NCBI RefSeq assembly: GCF_014117325.1 | Contig: NZ_CP059732.1 | Location: 5,221,001-5,285,000, forward strand | Reading direction: 5' to 3' | DNA length: 64,000 nucleotides | From: Spirosoma foliorum | GTDB taxonomy: Bacteria > Bacteroidota > Bacteroidia > Cytophagales > Spirosomataceae | In this document: positions 33,934 through 43,434 of the stretch, piece after piece | How positions within the stretch are numbered: position 1 is the first letter of the stretch | Layout: the number at the start of each line of letters is the position of its first letter | Notes under the pieces: generated by a model | What the model saw: only the letters and a program-made list of their open reading frames with translations | The model's database searches: none | Told to the model about the DNA's origin: nothing | Program-made: the position numbers and the translations under genes

Positions 33934-34107
33934 TTATAACCCACTGATAATTCGGGCGTAACCATTATTGGCCAGATTGCCATCATAGCTCATCGTCAGA
34001 TCATCTACCACATTCACCGTGATGTTGGACGTGCTGCCTGCACTCGCAGTCGTCCGGGTAAGAACAAAGCATAAACTCGATTCGCCCCGCCACCAAACTG
34101 AATTCTC
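33934..34107 (-). pseudogene. C-terminal gene remnant
   Basis: The minus strand is open from 34107 to a TAA at 33936-33934 and reads ...TRTTASAGSTSNITVNVVDD, then LTMSYDGNLANNGYARIISG. This looks like a protein C terminus (beta-rich, threonine/serine-rich), but there is no start; upstream a TAG closes the frame, and another frame reads FGGGANRVYALFLPG, as if a frameshift separates them. The parent protein was not recognised. It occupies part of the 416-bp gap that holds nothing else except the terminator at 34188. Confidence 0.3.
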
Positions 34108-34187
34108 CTAAAATGCAGGGCACGTTTTATCCCTCAGAATTACTTTGGTCGAAAGCGAACTATAAGCTTTATTTTATTTGACAAAAT

Positions 34188-34221
34188 CAGACAAGCCAAC
34201 CGCAATGGGTTGGCTTGTCTG
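34188..34221 (-). terminator. Hairpin terminator of the FecA-like receptor gene
   Basis: A perfect 14-bp stem (CAGACAAGCCAACC / GGTTGGCTTGTCTG) with a six-base loop, 22 bases after the receptor stop codon on the minus strand. Confidence 0.8.
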
Positions 34222-34242
34222 GTTATCCCTCTGAACTCCCAG

Positions 34243-36480
34243 TTAGAGATTAAGACCAACTGTGATTTGGGCGCTACGACCATCGGAAGGCCACACGCCG
34301 GGACCAGGATAGAACGTAGGACGCTTGGTGAAATACTGCTGATTCAACAGATTGTTGATACTGCCCCGGATGGTGAGCAGCCGTTTGATGCGCCAAGTGC
34401 CATTCAGATCTACCAAGCTATAGGCAGGAACGGGGCCAACTGCACCATTGGCCGATGGAACCGCTGTGTTGAGGGCATCAGAAAACGTTTGCGCCACGTA
34501 GCTGTATTGAATCGTCAAACTAGCGGTTCCGTAACGAGCCGTTAAGCCATTGCGAGACGTCCATCGCGGAGCCGACTCCACCTGATTGCCCGTCACGTTC
34601 CGGTTTTCCGTTCCCGTCGAAACACGACCGTTGATATAACGGGCGTTGTTAAAGGCAGTTGACGTAAAGCCGCTGATCAGCAATTTTTCGGAACGGAATA
34701 GCTGGGTTTCAAGCAAAGCCTCGACGCCAGTACTCCGGCTATCGCCGATGTTCGTCCGAAGAATGTAATTGACACCATCGCCATCTGGATTGGTCAGCAG
34801 AACTGTACCCAACCGATTGCGATACAACAGATCGAAGACCGTCACATTCACATGCAAACCCTGCCAGCGACCTTCGAGGCCAAATTCAGCATTGTAGCCA
34901 TAGGCATCTTTCAGATTATTGTCGATGCGCTCATAAACTGATGCTGGAATAATGTCCTTGAAAACCACAGGGCGATAAGCCTGCGCCCAACCACCGTACA
35001 GTTTCACCTCATTCGATAGTTTGTACTGGCCATTGATGCCCAATAAGGCAAAATGGTGGCTAATATCCCGAGGCAGCGTGGCATTATCGTAATACGAGAT
35101 CGTTCCCCGCATCTCGGTTGTACCGCTTTCGACCCGAATACCCGGCGAAACCGTCAGGCGATCCGTCAAATAGAAGTGGTTTTCGGCAAAAGCCGCGAAA
35201 TTCTTCGTCCGAAAGTGTAGATCGCGTTTGAACGGAGCCGTGAGAGTCAGATCAAAATCACTGGCTGTAGTACCCACACCTAGCTGACGACGATGCAGAT
35301 CGGTACTCATGAGCTGAACACCTGCGGCTAAAGCGCCCCCAATACCCCCTAACTTATACCGATGCAGTATCCGGGCTTCGGTGGTGTAGCTATTGAAGTT
35401 ATCGATGTCCACTTGCCGGGCTCTATACTGCCCCGTTGCCCGATTAATGGTGTCCAGAACCGTAGCTAAAGCATCCAACTGGACACTGTTTCGAGCACCC
35501 AACACCGCTGAGTTTGTCCACAACACACTGGTTCGATCCGAAATTTTCCAGTTCAGTTTCAACGACGGAATGTAGATGTCCGGGTTGAAATAGTTACGAC
35601 TCCGGCTCGACTGGCGTGGGTCTTGAGCAAACATAGCGTCGGTTAGTGGACCCGGAATGTGGTAGGTATAGGTCGAACGACCCAATTCTGCCGATATTCC
35701 TACGCTTTTCGACGCCTGAAACTGCAACGAACCAAATTGAGCTTGTGAATCCGAGTTGCTATTTTGGCGATAACCATCCGAATGCCGCCGGTAATAGTAG
35801 GCATAGTAGGTCCACTTGCCAATCCGGCCACCAATTGCATTGTACGTACTTCGTAGGCCATAAGACCCCACCGAGTTGATCGTCTCGAACCCAAAACGGC
35901 GTGTTGTGTCGGCCTTTTTGGTAATGTAATTAAGCATACCGCCAAATTGAGCGCCGTACTGAAGCGAGCCCATCCCCCGAACAAACTCAATACGCTCCAT
36001 GCTTTCCATGGGTGGCGAATAGTGGCTGGCAGGATAACCATACATATCCGAGTTGGTGATGACCCCATTCTGGCGAATGTTATTTTCCCAGGATCGGTGC
36101 GGGTCTAATCCACGCGTCGAAATGTTGACCTGATTACCCGTTCCATCCATGTCGTAAACAAATACGCCGGGAATTCGGGCAAAAATCTGCCGGGGGTTCT
36201 TTTCGGCCACGTTGGCATCAATCTCAGAAAGCCGAATGACTTCACTCCGTTTGCCGCCCATCAGGTAGGTCCCGTGTATTTCCGGTAGCGTCTCAACAAC
36301 GATGGAACGAGCCCCCTTCACGGTAACGGCGTTTAGAGTATGCGAACGTAAGGAGTCGCTCGTGGATTTACTTTGACCAATGGCAACAGATACGGACTGA
36401 ATGAAGGCAACAGAACTCAATAGGCCCACGACGAGACATCGAGGTATTCTAATATCTATATGTAAACTGCGTTTTTCCAT
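34243..36480 (-). CDS. TonB-dependent outer membrane receptor, FecA-like
   Basis: 745 residues. A long N-terminal signal region (to about residue 36, AIGQ) is followed by the plug domain: LNAVTVKGAR (TonB-box position), IFARIPGVFVYDMDGTGNQVNISTRGLDPHRSWE and MERIEFVRGMGSLQYGAQFGGMLNYITKK, which closely follow FecA (ferric dicitrate receptor) blocks. The remaining 500 residues form the 22-stranded barrel, ending with the aromatic-poor ITVGLNL strand. Energy comes from TonB/ExbBD elsewhere. FecA-like proteins in Bacteroidota also carry other metals or siderophores. A small membrane protein gene (36716) lies upstream on the same strand. Terminator at 34188. Confidence 0.88.
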   Translation of the reverse strand: MEKRSLHIDIRIPRCLVVGLLSSVAFIQSVSVAIGQSKSTSDSLRSHTLNAVTVKGARSIVVETLPEIHGTYLMGGKRSEVIRLSEIDANVAEKNPRQIFARIPGVFVYDMDGTGNQVNISTRGLDPHRSWENNIRQNGVITNSDMYGYPASHYSPPMESMERIEFVRGMGSLQYGAQFGGMLNYITKKADTTRRFGFETINSVGSYGLRSTYNAIGGRIGKWTYYAYYYRRHSDGYRQNSNSDSQAQFGSLQFQASKSVGISAELGRSTYTYHIPGPLTDAMFAQDPRQSSRSRNYFNPDIYIPSLKLNWKISDRTSVLWTNSAVLGARNSVQLDALATVLDTINRATGQYRARQVDIDNFNSYTTEARILHRYKLGGIGGALAAGVQLMSTDLHRRQLGVGTTASDFDLTLTAPFKRDLHFRTKNFAAFAENHFYLTDRLTVSPGIRVESGTTEMRGTISYYDNATLPRDISHHFALLGINGQYKLSNEVKLYGGWAQAYRPVVFKDIIPASVYERIDNNLKDAYGYNAEFGLEGRWQGLHVNVTVFDLLYRNRLGTVLLTNPDGDGVNYILRTNIGDSRSTGVEALLETQLFRSEKLLISGFTSTAFNNARYINGRVSTGTENRNVTGNQVESAPRWTSRNGLTARYGTASLTIQYSYVAQTFSDALNTAVPSANGAVGPVPAYSLVDLNGTWRIKRLLTIRGSINNLLNQQYFTKRPTFYPGPGVWPSDGRSAQITVGLNL

Positions 36481-36715
36481 GAATTAATTAAATGCTTGAT
36501 ATTGGTTGATTTCTCCAAGCCTAGTTGACTCACCAGTTCGAACAGTGGAACTGGTGGCCAATTTGTAAACTGGCTTATAGATTCTCAGTAAGAGGGATGA
36601 GGTATTGGGGCATAGCTGCGGGCTACCCCAATGGATACGACAAGACAATACCCAATTAAAAACGGGTTTGGATTGACGGATTGATCCGGCCTGACCTGTT
36701 ACAAGAAAAAGGGAC

Positions 36716-37264
36716 TTACGCTTCGGGCGGGGGAGAGTGAACCGGAAGGGAACGCGAAGAGAGGTTAATCTGCCTGGTTGGCATGCAACCAGTTTCGTCG
36801 TTTCCCAGCGTGAGAAAACAAAAAACGGCTCGCGGGTTTGGCGAGTATTCTGTCAACAGAAATTTCAGAAATTTATTGGCTTTCTTTTGAGAATTAGCCA
36901 TCCCATCGACATGATCGTTGAGGAATGATAACAAATCTTCCTGCCAGAATGCCTTTTGCTTCCGCTTAATCTCCAAGCCAGCGATGAAAAGCGTATCATT
37001 CCGGATTTCCAGACTCACCACATCGTAGAAATGGCCCCGATACCTGAATCCATCCTCCGTCGTTCGAGCTATTGCATGGGCATCATCAGGTTTATTTTTC
37101 AGTGGCAACTGAAACTCAATCAGGCTATCTGTTGCCCTATACACTAACAGCCGTTCCGACAAATCCTGTTCTGCCTGCCACCATACACTGACACACGCCA
37201 GCACGTATGCCAACATGTGATACAGCAACAGGGCAAATAGACCAAAAGGAACCGCTTTTTTCAT
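36716..37264 (-). CDS. Small membrane-anchored protein, unknown function
   Basis: 182 residues with one N-terminal hydrophobic segment (about 5-28, FGLFALLLYHMLAYVLACVS), so exported or anchored. The mature part has EFQLPLKNKPDD, a YRG..YDVVSLEIRNDTLFI block and a C-terminal tail with a conserved-looking HSPPPEA end and a PTRQINLSSRSLP segment. I have no family name for it. Proteins of this size and ending often precede TonB-dependent receptor genes in Bacteroidota, so a role linked to the receptor at 34243 is plausible; the gap of about 235 bp means an operon is uncertain. Confidence 0.55.
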   Translation of the reverse strand: MKKAVPFGLFALLLYHMLAYVLACVSVWWQAEQDLSERLLVYRATDSLIEFQLPLKNKPDDAHAIARTTEDGFRYRGHFYDVVSLEIRNDTLFIAGLEIKRKQKAFWQEDLLSFLNDHVDGMANSQKKANKFLKFLLTEYSPNPRAVFCFLTLGNDETGCMPTRQINLSSRSLPVHSPPPEA

Positions 37265-37429
37265 ATCGTACTACTCCTTAGGATAAGCGAATTCCAAAAA
37301 TAATGCCAAATTATTTAGAATGAGTATACTTAACGAAATTATATAGAATCATAGCCTTATAATTCTTCTTAAGAACACATACCTAAGTAGTAGAAACTGT
37401 CTAAATTTCATAAAAATAGTCTAGGTTTT

Positions 37430-37495
37430 ACCCCCACCCCCCTGAAGGGGGTTTATTCCCACGATGAACTAAGCCCCCTTCAGGGGGGTGGGGGT
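37430..37495. repeat. Intergenic inverted repeat, CCCCCTGAAGGGGG type
   Basis: The arms 37430-37454 and 37471-37495 pair at 23 of 25 positions. Each arm contains its own CCCCCTGAAGGGGG palindrome, so each can also fold alone. It lies in the 324-bp gap between 37264 and 37589, where nothing else was recognised; AAACTGTCTAAA and TTTTTAGACAG flank it as a weak outer pair. Confidence 0.85.
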
Positions 37496-37588
37496 AGGGT
37501 AAATAAATGAAAAACTACTTTTTAGACAGCCTCTTAGTAAACTGCGTGACGTCGGAAATACGGGGAATTGACCTGTTTAAAGAAACAA

Positions 37589-38209
37589 TTAGCGCTGCTG
37601 TACCCAATCTTCCAGAATCGCATGCGTCTCTTGAACGGTCTGATGCTGATAAGCCTGAATGCCAAGTCGTTTAGCCGCCTGCGCCATCAAAAGTCGGTCA
37701 TCGAAGTAAAGACAACGCTCCGGCTTTACCTGAGCGATGCTCATCGCTAGTCGCCAGATAGCAGGATCAGGCTTAGTCAGGCCTACTTCACAGGAAGAAA
37801 CGAACGCATCGAATACGTCATGCAAACCGAATGTTTTGATACGATGTTGATTTAACTCGCGCCCTTCGTTGTTGACGGCAATAACCCGAACGTTACCGCT
37901 TCGACGCTTCCACTCTTTTAGCCAACTCAACATATCGGTCAGTTCCACCGATTGGGAAAACATAAATTCCTTGAACTGTACTTTACTGAAATCGCGCGGC
38001 TGATTGAATACCACAGTGTCCAGATAGTCGTCGAGCGTAATTTTACCAGCTTCGTATAAGCTAAAGAGAAGATTATGGGTCGCACTCATTTCCGTGTGAT
38101 CGATACCGAAAACATCGGCAGCTTTCTCACGAGATTCATGGCCCCAGCCATCGGAAAGAAGCACCCCTCCAATGTCGAGGAGCAGGATTTTTCGTTGGGA
38201 ATTATTCAT
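37589..38209 (-). CDS. HAD-superfamily hydrolase (subfamily IA, YihX-like)
   Basis: 206 residues. Motif I is LLLDIGGVLL with the nucleophilic aspartate; the DIGGVL form (glycine at +2) is usual in YihX/epoxide-hydrolase-type members. Motif II is in VIAVNNEGREL, motif III is the lysine in VGLTKPDPAIW, and motif IV is CLYFDDRLLMAQAAKRLG. A cap of helices (about 20-90) marks subfamily IA. Likely a phosphatase for sugar phosphates or nucleotides; the substrate is unknown. Confidence 0.86.
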   Translation of the reverse strand: MNNSQRKILLLDIGGVLLSDGWGHESREKAADVFGIDHTEMSATHNLLFSLYEAGKITLDDYLDTVVFNQPRDFSKVQFKEFMFSQSVELTDMLSWLKEWKRRSGNVRVIAVNNEGRELNQHRIKTFGLHDVFDAFVSSCEVGLTKPDPAIWRLAMSIAQVKPERCLYFDDRLLMAQAAKRLGIQAYQHQTVQETHAILEDWVQQR

Positions 38210-38367
38210 TGTTGAATGGCTATCAAAAACAGGTTGTTGAATGTAAGGCTATATTTATCCTCCCTGGCTATTTTATAACGTAACTAGTTCCAATTGGGTG
38301 CCGACCTGGTCGATCAGCAGAAGCTAAATCACTTTCTGGAGGTACTCAAAGCGTAAAATCTATTACA

Positions 38368-39405
38368 ATGCCCAAAGACGTGACTCTCTTAACAGGATTT
38401 CTGGGTTCCGGAAAAACTACGCTACTGAACGCCATTCTGTCTGACCGACCTCAAACTCGTTTTGCCCTGATCGAAAACGAATTTGGGGAGGAATCCATTG
38501 ATGGTCAACTGGTCATGCGCCCCGATGTGGATGTGACCGAATTAAGTAATGGTTGCCTATGCTGCTCACTAAACGACGATTTGCTGAATGTGCTGGAAGC
38601 ACTGGATGATCGGCGGGATAAGTTCGATGAGTTGATTATTGAAACAACGGGCATTGCCGATCCATCGGGAGTAGCTGTTCCTTTTTTGATGCTGCCAATA
38701 GTAAAACGGTCCTTCACGCTCAAACGGGTCATTTGTCTGGTGGATGCCGAACACGTTGAGGACCAATTGCGGGACACTGAGGAAGCAATCCAGCAGATTT
38801 CCTTCAGTGATGTGATCCTGTTGAATAAAACAGATCGCGTATCGCCAGACTATCTCGCTCAGTTACAGGACACATTACGAAGCCTGAACCCGTTTGCTCA
38901 GGTACTACTGGGCCACAAAGAGGCTTATCCAGTCGATGAGTTGATGCGCATAGAACGTGATACGGCCGCAACCGACCAACCTGCTACGCTACTGCCCTTG
39001 CCATTAAGTTCAACGAATGCATTTCAGCCTTTAGCCAAGGGAATTCAAAATCGATCACTAGTTCGGCCAGTCCATCAACACCATCATCATACCCATTCTT
39101 CTATCGTTTCATTAAGTTTTCGTTTCGAAGAACCTTTCAACCTGACCCGTTTATACAATCAGTTAACAACCTTGTTGTTGTATCAAGGACAGGGAATCTA
39201 CCGTATCAAAGGCATTATCGCTGATGTCCAGCGACCCAATCGGATGATTCTTCAATCTGTAGGAAGTACAATGACTTTAGCCGAAGGAGCAAACTGGCTG
39301 CCAGACGAATCCCGTATTAGCCGTATTGTATTTATCGGGAAATTGCTCAAACCAGAGGGTTTTGAAACGCTATTGAAGGATTGTCTTACTAAGGACTCAC
39401 AATAG
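38368..39405 (+). CDS. CobW/ZNG1-family GTPase (zinc metallochaperone type)
   Basis: 345 residues. The P-loop [15 protein letters not shown] is at the N terminus, the switch region [14 protein letters not shown] follows, then the metal-binding CxCC motif in [11 protein letters not shown] and the [11 protein letters not shown] block. Between the G domain and the C-terminal CobW_C domain is a histidine stretch (HQHHHHTH, near residue 236) that could bind zinc. Family members deliver zinc to client enzymes or act in cobalamin synthesis; no cobalamin genes are near, so a zinc role is preferred. The nearby outer membrane receptor makes metal handling a common theme. Confidence 0.88.
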   Translation: MPKDVTLLTGFLGSGKTTLLNAILSDRPQTRFALIENEFGEESIDGQLVMRPDVDVTELSNGCLCCSLNDDLLNVLEALDDRRDKFDELIIETTGIADPSGVAVPFLMLPIVKRSFTLKRVICLVDAEHVEDQLRDTEEAIQQISFSDVILLNKTDRVSPDYLAQLQDTLRSLNPFAQVLLGHKEAYPVDELMRIERDTAATDQPATLLPLPLSSTNAFQPLAKGIQNRSLVRPVHQHHHHTHSSIVSLSFRFEEPFNLTRLYNQLTTLLLYQGQGIYRIKGIIADVQRPNRMILQSVGSTMTLAEGANWLPDESRISRIVFIGKLLKPEGFETLLKDCLTKDSQ

Positions 39406-39516
39406 TGTTTAACAAGCTGATTGTAGCTTAAAGCGTAGAGTAAATCATAACGGCTGCCTCTTTTGAAGTTTAACCGGACGTTTCTTCCACTAACACAGAT
39501 TATCCTTACAATCAAT

Positions 39517-40020
39517 ATGCATATTGAAACCTATTCTTTTTCAGATGATGGTGTCATTCCCAATAACCGGCTCCCTGTTATTCTCTATCGCCAGGTAGAA
39601 GAAGGTAACAACCTGTCTGCCTGGTTGGAAAACCGTTTTAAGGCTAACAATTGGACCAATAACTGGCGCGACATTATCTTGCCTTACGATCATTTTCACA
39701 GCACAACGCACGAAGTTTTAGGGGTTGGCTATGGTTCGGTGAGTTTGCAACTTGGTGGAAAAAGAAACGGTTTGGCGTTGACTGTTTCCACGGGAGATGT
39801 GCTGATCATTCCGGCTGGTGTCGGTCATCGCGCCTTAACCGAGGGCACAAACTACGAAATCGTTGGTGGGTATCCGGGAGGCTTAGCCTGGGACTTGATG
39901 AAGGGCAATCTTGAGGAACGAACTCTTGCTTTTGCACGAATCCCTCAGCTAGCACTTCCAGAAACTGATCCCGTTTTTGGCACGAAGGGCGCTCTTTTGC
40001 AAAAATGGAATGCAGTATAA
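39517..40020 (+). CDS. YjlB-like cupin-domain protein
   Basis: 167 residues from ATG 39517 (MHIETYSFSDDG); the upstream start at 39463 adds an unlikely leader. The cupin barrel shows ILPYDHFHSTTHEVLGVGYG with the H-x-H...E metal ligands and VLIIPAGVGHRAL supplying the last histidine. The protein resembles B. subtilis YjlB, whose function is unknown. It follows the CobW gene by 111 bp on the same strand and ends before a bidirectional terminator. Confidence 0.82.
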   Translation: MHIETYSFSDDGVIPNNRLPVILYRQVEEGNNLSAWLENRFKANNWTNNWRDIILPYDHFHSTTHEVLGVGYGSVSLQLGGKRNGLALTVSTGDVLIIPAGVGHRALTEGTNYEIVGGYPGGLAWDLMKGNLEERTLAFARIPQLALPETDPVFGTKGALLQKWNAV

Positions 40021-40071
40021 ACGGCACTACAGGCCGTCCACAAAGAAAACTTTTCGGCAGTAAAGTATGGT

Positions 40072-40113
40072 AAATAAAAAAGGCTAACCATTTCTGATTA
40101 GCCTTTTTTATTT
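40072..40113. terminator. Bidirectional terminator between the cupin gene and tRNA-Thr
   Basis: A perfect 16-bp stem (AAATAAAAAAGGCTAA / TTAGCCTTTTTTATTT) with a 10-base loop. A- and T-rich flanks give a U run on either strand. It ends the tRNA transcript from the minus strand and the cupin transcript from the plus strand. Confidence 0.85.
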
Positions 40114-40117
40114 ATTG

Positions 40118-40190
<73 letters not shown>

Positions 40191-40253
40191 TTTTTACTGC
40201 TTTTGCGGGTGCAAATATAACCGTTTGGAATTTAAGAACGCAAGTATCCGTTC

Positions 40254-40261
40254 TATTTTTG
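40254..40261 (+). promoter_or_regulatory. Candidate -7 box very close to the ABC-F start
   Basis: TATTTTTG matches TAnnTTTG and ends 14 bases before the ATG at 40276; a second match, TAAATTTG, lies at 40263-40270. Either would give a leader of fewer than ten bases. Confidence 0.4.
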
Positions 40262-40275
40262 GTAAATTTGCATCC

Positions 40276-42243
40276 ATGATTTCCATCACAAACCTCTCTT
40301 ACTACCTCGGTAGCCGGGCGCTCTACGAAAATGCGTCACTCCATATCAAGCCTAACCAGAAAATTGGTCTGATTGGCCTGAACGGTACCGGCAAATCGAC
40401 GCTACTCCGAATTATCAACGGCGAATACCAACCCGACGGGGGGATTATTTCCAAAGCGGGCGATGTATCGATTGGATTCCTGAATCAGGATTTGCTCTCT
40501 TATCAGACCGACGATTCGATCCTCGCTGTTGCTATGCAGGCATTTGCCCGTCAGAACGAACTGCAGATCAAGATTGAGGAGTTGCTTCATAAAATGGAGA
40601 CCGATTATACCGATGATCTGGTTGATAAACTGGGCAAGGCGCAGGAAGAGTTTGATGCGCTCGATGGGTATACAATCCAGTCCAGAGCCGAAGAAATTCT
40701 GGAAGGTCTGGGCTTCTCGACCGACGATCTTCAACGGCCACTAAAGCTATTCTCCGGGGGCTGGCGAATGCGTGTAATGCTCGCCAAACTGCTGTTAGAA
40801 AAGCCTTCATTGCTGATGCTCGATGAGCCAACCAACCACCTTGACTTACCGTCGATTCAGTGGGTTGAAAAATATGTTCAGAACTACGAAGGATCTGTGA
40901 TTGTGGTTTCGCACGATCGTGAATTCGTTGATAATGTGGTCGATACCATTGTTGAAGTGTCGGGGGCGAAACTGAATTACTACGCTGGCGATTACTCGTA
41001 CTACATGGAGGAGAAAGCGTTGCGGAATGAAATTCAAAAAGGGGCGTTCGAAAACCAGCAGGCCAAAATTCGTCAGACAGAACGATTTATCGAACGCTTC
41101 AAAGCAAAAGCTTCGAAGGCTAAACAGGCACAAAGCCGGGTTAAGCAACTTGAGCGTATGGAGCTTGTGGATGATGTAATCGACAGTAATGCACGGGTTA
41201 ATTTTAAGTTCAACTTCTCGCAACAGCCCGGTCGGCATATTCTGCACCTGGATGATATCTCGAAGGCTTATGGCGAAAAACGTATTCTGACTCACTCTAC
41301 AGCCCGTCTCGAACGGGGTGATAAAGTGGCGCTGATTGGGGCCAACGGACGTGGAAAATCAACATTACTGCGCATTATTTCAGGCTCAGAACCCATCGAG
41401 GGTGACCGCGTTTTAGGTTATAACGTTTCGTTTAGCTTCTACGCTCAGCACCAACTAGAGTCGCTGCGGGTTGAAGATTCGATGCTGGACGAGCTGAAAC
41501 AGGCAAACCCAACGAAATCGGATGGTGAGCTTCGGGGAGTACTCGGCTGCTTCCTGTTTTCGGGTGACGATGTCTTCAAGAAGATCAAAGTGTTGTCGGG
41601 GGGAGAGAAATCGCGGGTAGCGTTAGCAAAGGTACTGCTCTCACAGGCGAACTTCCTGCTGCTTGACGAACCGACCAACCACTTGGACATGCAGTCGGTG
41701 AATATTCTGATTCAGGCTTTGCAGCAGTACGAAGGTACGTATGTGGTTGTTTCTCACGACCGGTACTTCGTATCGCAGATTGCGAATAAAATCTGGTATA
41801 TCGAAGACGAGCAGATTAAAGAATATCCGGGTACTTACGATGAATACGAATGGTGGCAGGAGGAGCGGAAAGCGCAAGGTCTTGGGCCTTCGAAGCAACC
41901 GACTGACAATTCGAAGATGCAGCCTGCACCCACGCCAGCACCCGTTACGAACGGGAAGGCTACGAATGGCAAACCATCAGAAGATGAGCGAAAAGAGTGG
42001 CAAAAAACACTCAAGAATTTGAACCGTCAGGCTCAGGAGTCGGAAACGAAAATTGCCCAGTTAGAAGAGCGAAAAAAATGGCTCGAAACCGAATTGGCGA
42101 ATCCTGCTACCTATGGCGATGATAAACTGATGCAGGCTAAAAATGACGAATATCGACACGTAACGGCCCAGATCAATCAATTGCAGGATGAGTGGGAAAC
42201 GGCTATGCTCGAAGCCGAGGAATGGGAGAAAAAGCTAGCCTAA
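40276..42243 (+). CDS. ABC-F family ATPase (Uup/YbiT-like)
   Basis: 655 residues from ATG 40276 (MISITNLSYYLG). Two ABC cassettes: Walker A GLNGTGKST and GANGRGKST, signature motifs LFSGGWRMRVMLAK and LSGGEKSRVALAK, Walker B LLMLDEPTNHLDL and LLLDEPTNHLDM. The inter-domain linker is rich in K/R/Q (QQAKIRQTERFIERFKAKASKAKQAQSR), as in ABC-F translation factors. A C-terminal coiled coil (about 580-655) resembles Uup. No transmembrane part. These proteins act at the ribosomal E site in translation or antibiotic protection; which subtype is not certain. Confidence 0.92.
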   Translation: MISITNLSYYLGSRALYENASLHIKPNQKIGLIGLNGTGKSTLLRIINGEYQPDGGIISKAGDVSIGFLNQDLLSYQTDDSILAVAMQAFARQNELQIKIEELLHKMETDYTDDLVDKLGKAQEEFDALDGYTIQSRAEEILEGLGFSTDDLQRPLKLFSGGWRMRVMLAKLLLEKPSLLMLDEPTNHLDLPSIQWVEKYVQNYEGSVIVVSHDREFVDNVVDTIVEVSGAKLNYYAGDYSYYMEEKALRNEIQKGAFENQQAKIRQTERFIERFKAKASKAKQAQSRVKQLERMELVDDVIDSNARVNFKFNFSQQPGRHILHLDDISKAYGEKRILTHSTARLERGDKVALIGANGRGKSTLLRIISGSEPIEGDRVLGYNVSFSFYAQHQLESLRVEDSMLDELKQANPTKSDGELRGVLGCFLFSGDDVFKKIKVLSGGEKSRVALAKVLLSQANFLLLDEPTNHLDMQSVNILIQALQQYEGTYVVVSHDRYFVSQIANKIWYIEDEQIKEYPGTYDEYEWWQEERKAQGLGPSKQPTDNSKMQPAPTPAPVTNGKATNGKPSEDERKEWQKTLKNLNRQAQESETKIAQLEERKKWLETELANPATYGDDKLMQAKNDEYRHVTAQINQLQDEWETAMLEAEEWEKKLA

Positions 42244-42252
42244 CCAGATTTT

Positions 42253-42311
42253 AAAGAGCGAAAGGGTGAATGAGTGAAGGTAAGTTTTACTCATTCACCC
42301 TTTCGCTCTTT
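42253..42311. repeat. Perfect inverted repeat, AAAGAGCGAAAGGG type
   Basis: Perfect 23-bp arms at 42253-42275 and 42289-42311 with a 13-base loop (GAAGGTAAGTTTT). It starts ten bases after the ABC-F stop. The arms match the GAGCGAAAG/GAATGAGTG family. It is followed by a T-rich stretch, so it could also terminate transcription. Confidence 0.92.
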
Positions 42312-42352
42312 GTTTTTATCGTACAAATAAAATATAATTGTGTTTTACTTGT

Positions 42353-43417
42353 ATGGCTATGGGTGACTATAAAAAAGGTAGGGGGGCGCAGTTTAATACA
42401 GCCAATTCATTCTCAAAGCATCAGTACGAATTCGATGATCAGAGAGTTTTTTATGATGATGACTTTCCCGAACCGACAGTAAAAACACAGTTTTTCGAGG
42501 AAACCCCTAAGCAGATTATCAGTCGCCCTAACAGTCCTGATATTGGCTTTGTGGCGTCGATCAATCCATATCAGGGATGCGAACATGGTTGCATTTACTG
42601 CTATGCTCGGCCTACGCACGAGTATTGGGGGTTTTCGGCAGGTCTGGATTTTGAGAGCAAAATTATGGTGAAGAAAAACGCGCCTGCTTTGTTGGAAAAA
42701 CAATTTCAAGCGCGTTCGTACAAACCCGATGTCATTCATTTTTCGGGTAACACCGATTGCTATCAACCTGCCGAGCGAACGTATCAACTCACTCGACAGA
42801 TGCTGGCCCTCTGCCTGAAGTATCGTAACCCAGTTTCCATCATTACAAAAAATGCGCTGGTTCTCCGCGATCTGGATATTTTGAAGCCGATGGCTGCTCT
42901 GAAGCTGGTGAGTGTAGCTATTTCGATTACCACGTTAACAGAAAGTCTGCGCCTATTGCTGGAACCGCGTACGGTTACCGCGGCTCAACGATTTAAAACG
43001 ATGCATACCTTGCATCAGGCGGGCGTACCCGTAGGCATTATGACCGCTCCGATTATTCCTTCGTTGAACGATCATGAGATTCCTAAACTGATTGAACAGG
43101 CAGCCAAACAGGGTGCTTGCTGGTCTGCCTATACGATTGTGCGCTTAAATGGAGCACTTGGTCCACTATTTACCGACTGGATTCAGCAAGCCTTTCCTGA
43201 CCGCGCCGATCGTGTACTGAAGCAGATTGCCGATTGTCATGGCGGCCAGTTGAATGATTCCCGATTCAGAACCCGTATGGCAGGAGAAGGGAATTATGCA
43301 CAGCACATTGCGCAACTGCATCGTATCGGTTGCCAGAAATACCTCAGCGACCGTCAACCTCCTCGACTCAGAACCGACCTATTCCGGCCAGCGGGGCAAA
43401 TTGGACTGTTTGAGTAG
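42353..43417 (+). CDS. PA0069-family radical SAM protein (SplB-related)
   Basis: About 354 residues from ATG 42353 (MAMGDYKKGRGAQ). The [4Fe-4S] motif is NPYQGCEHGCIYCYARPTHEYW (C-x3-C-x2-C), and FSGNTDCYQPAERTYQLTR follows, which is characteristic of the PA0069 group rather than of spore photoproduct lyase itself. SIITKNALVLRD and the terminal DRQPPRLRTDLF tail complete the family pattern. The reaction is unknown; a DNA or nucleotide repair role has been suggested only by relation to SplB. Confidence 0.88.
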   Translation: MAMGDYKKGRGAQFNTANSFSKHQYEFDDQRVFYDDDFPEPTVKTQFFEETPKQIISRPNSPDIGFVASINPYQGCEHGCIYCYARPTHEYWGFSAGLDFESKIMVKKNAPALLEKQFQARSYKPDVIHFSGNTDCYQPAERTYQLTRQMLALCLKYRNPVSIITKNALVLRDLDILKPMAALKLVSVAISITTLTESLRLLLEPRTVTAAQRFKTMHTLHQAGVPVGIMTAPIIPSLNDHEIPKLIEQAAKQGACWSAYTIVRLNGALGPLFTDWIQQAFPDRADRVLKQIADCHGGQLNDSRFRTRMAGEGNYAQHIAQLHRIGCQKYLSDRQPPRLRTDLFRPAGQIGLFE

Positions 43418-43434
43418 ATGTGTGGCCTAGCCAC

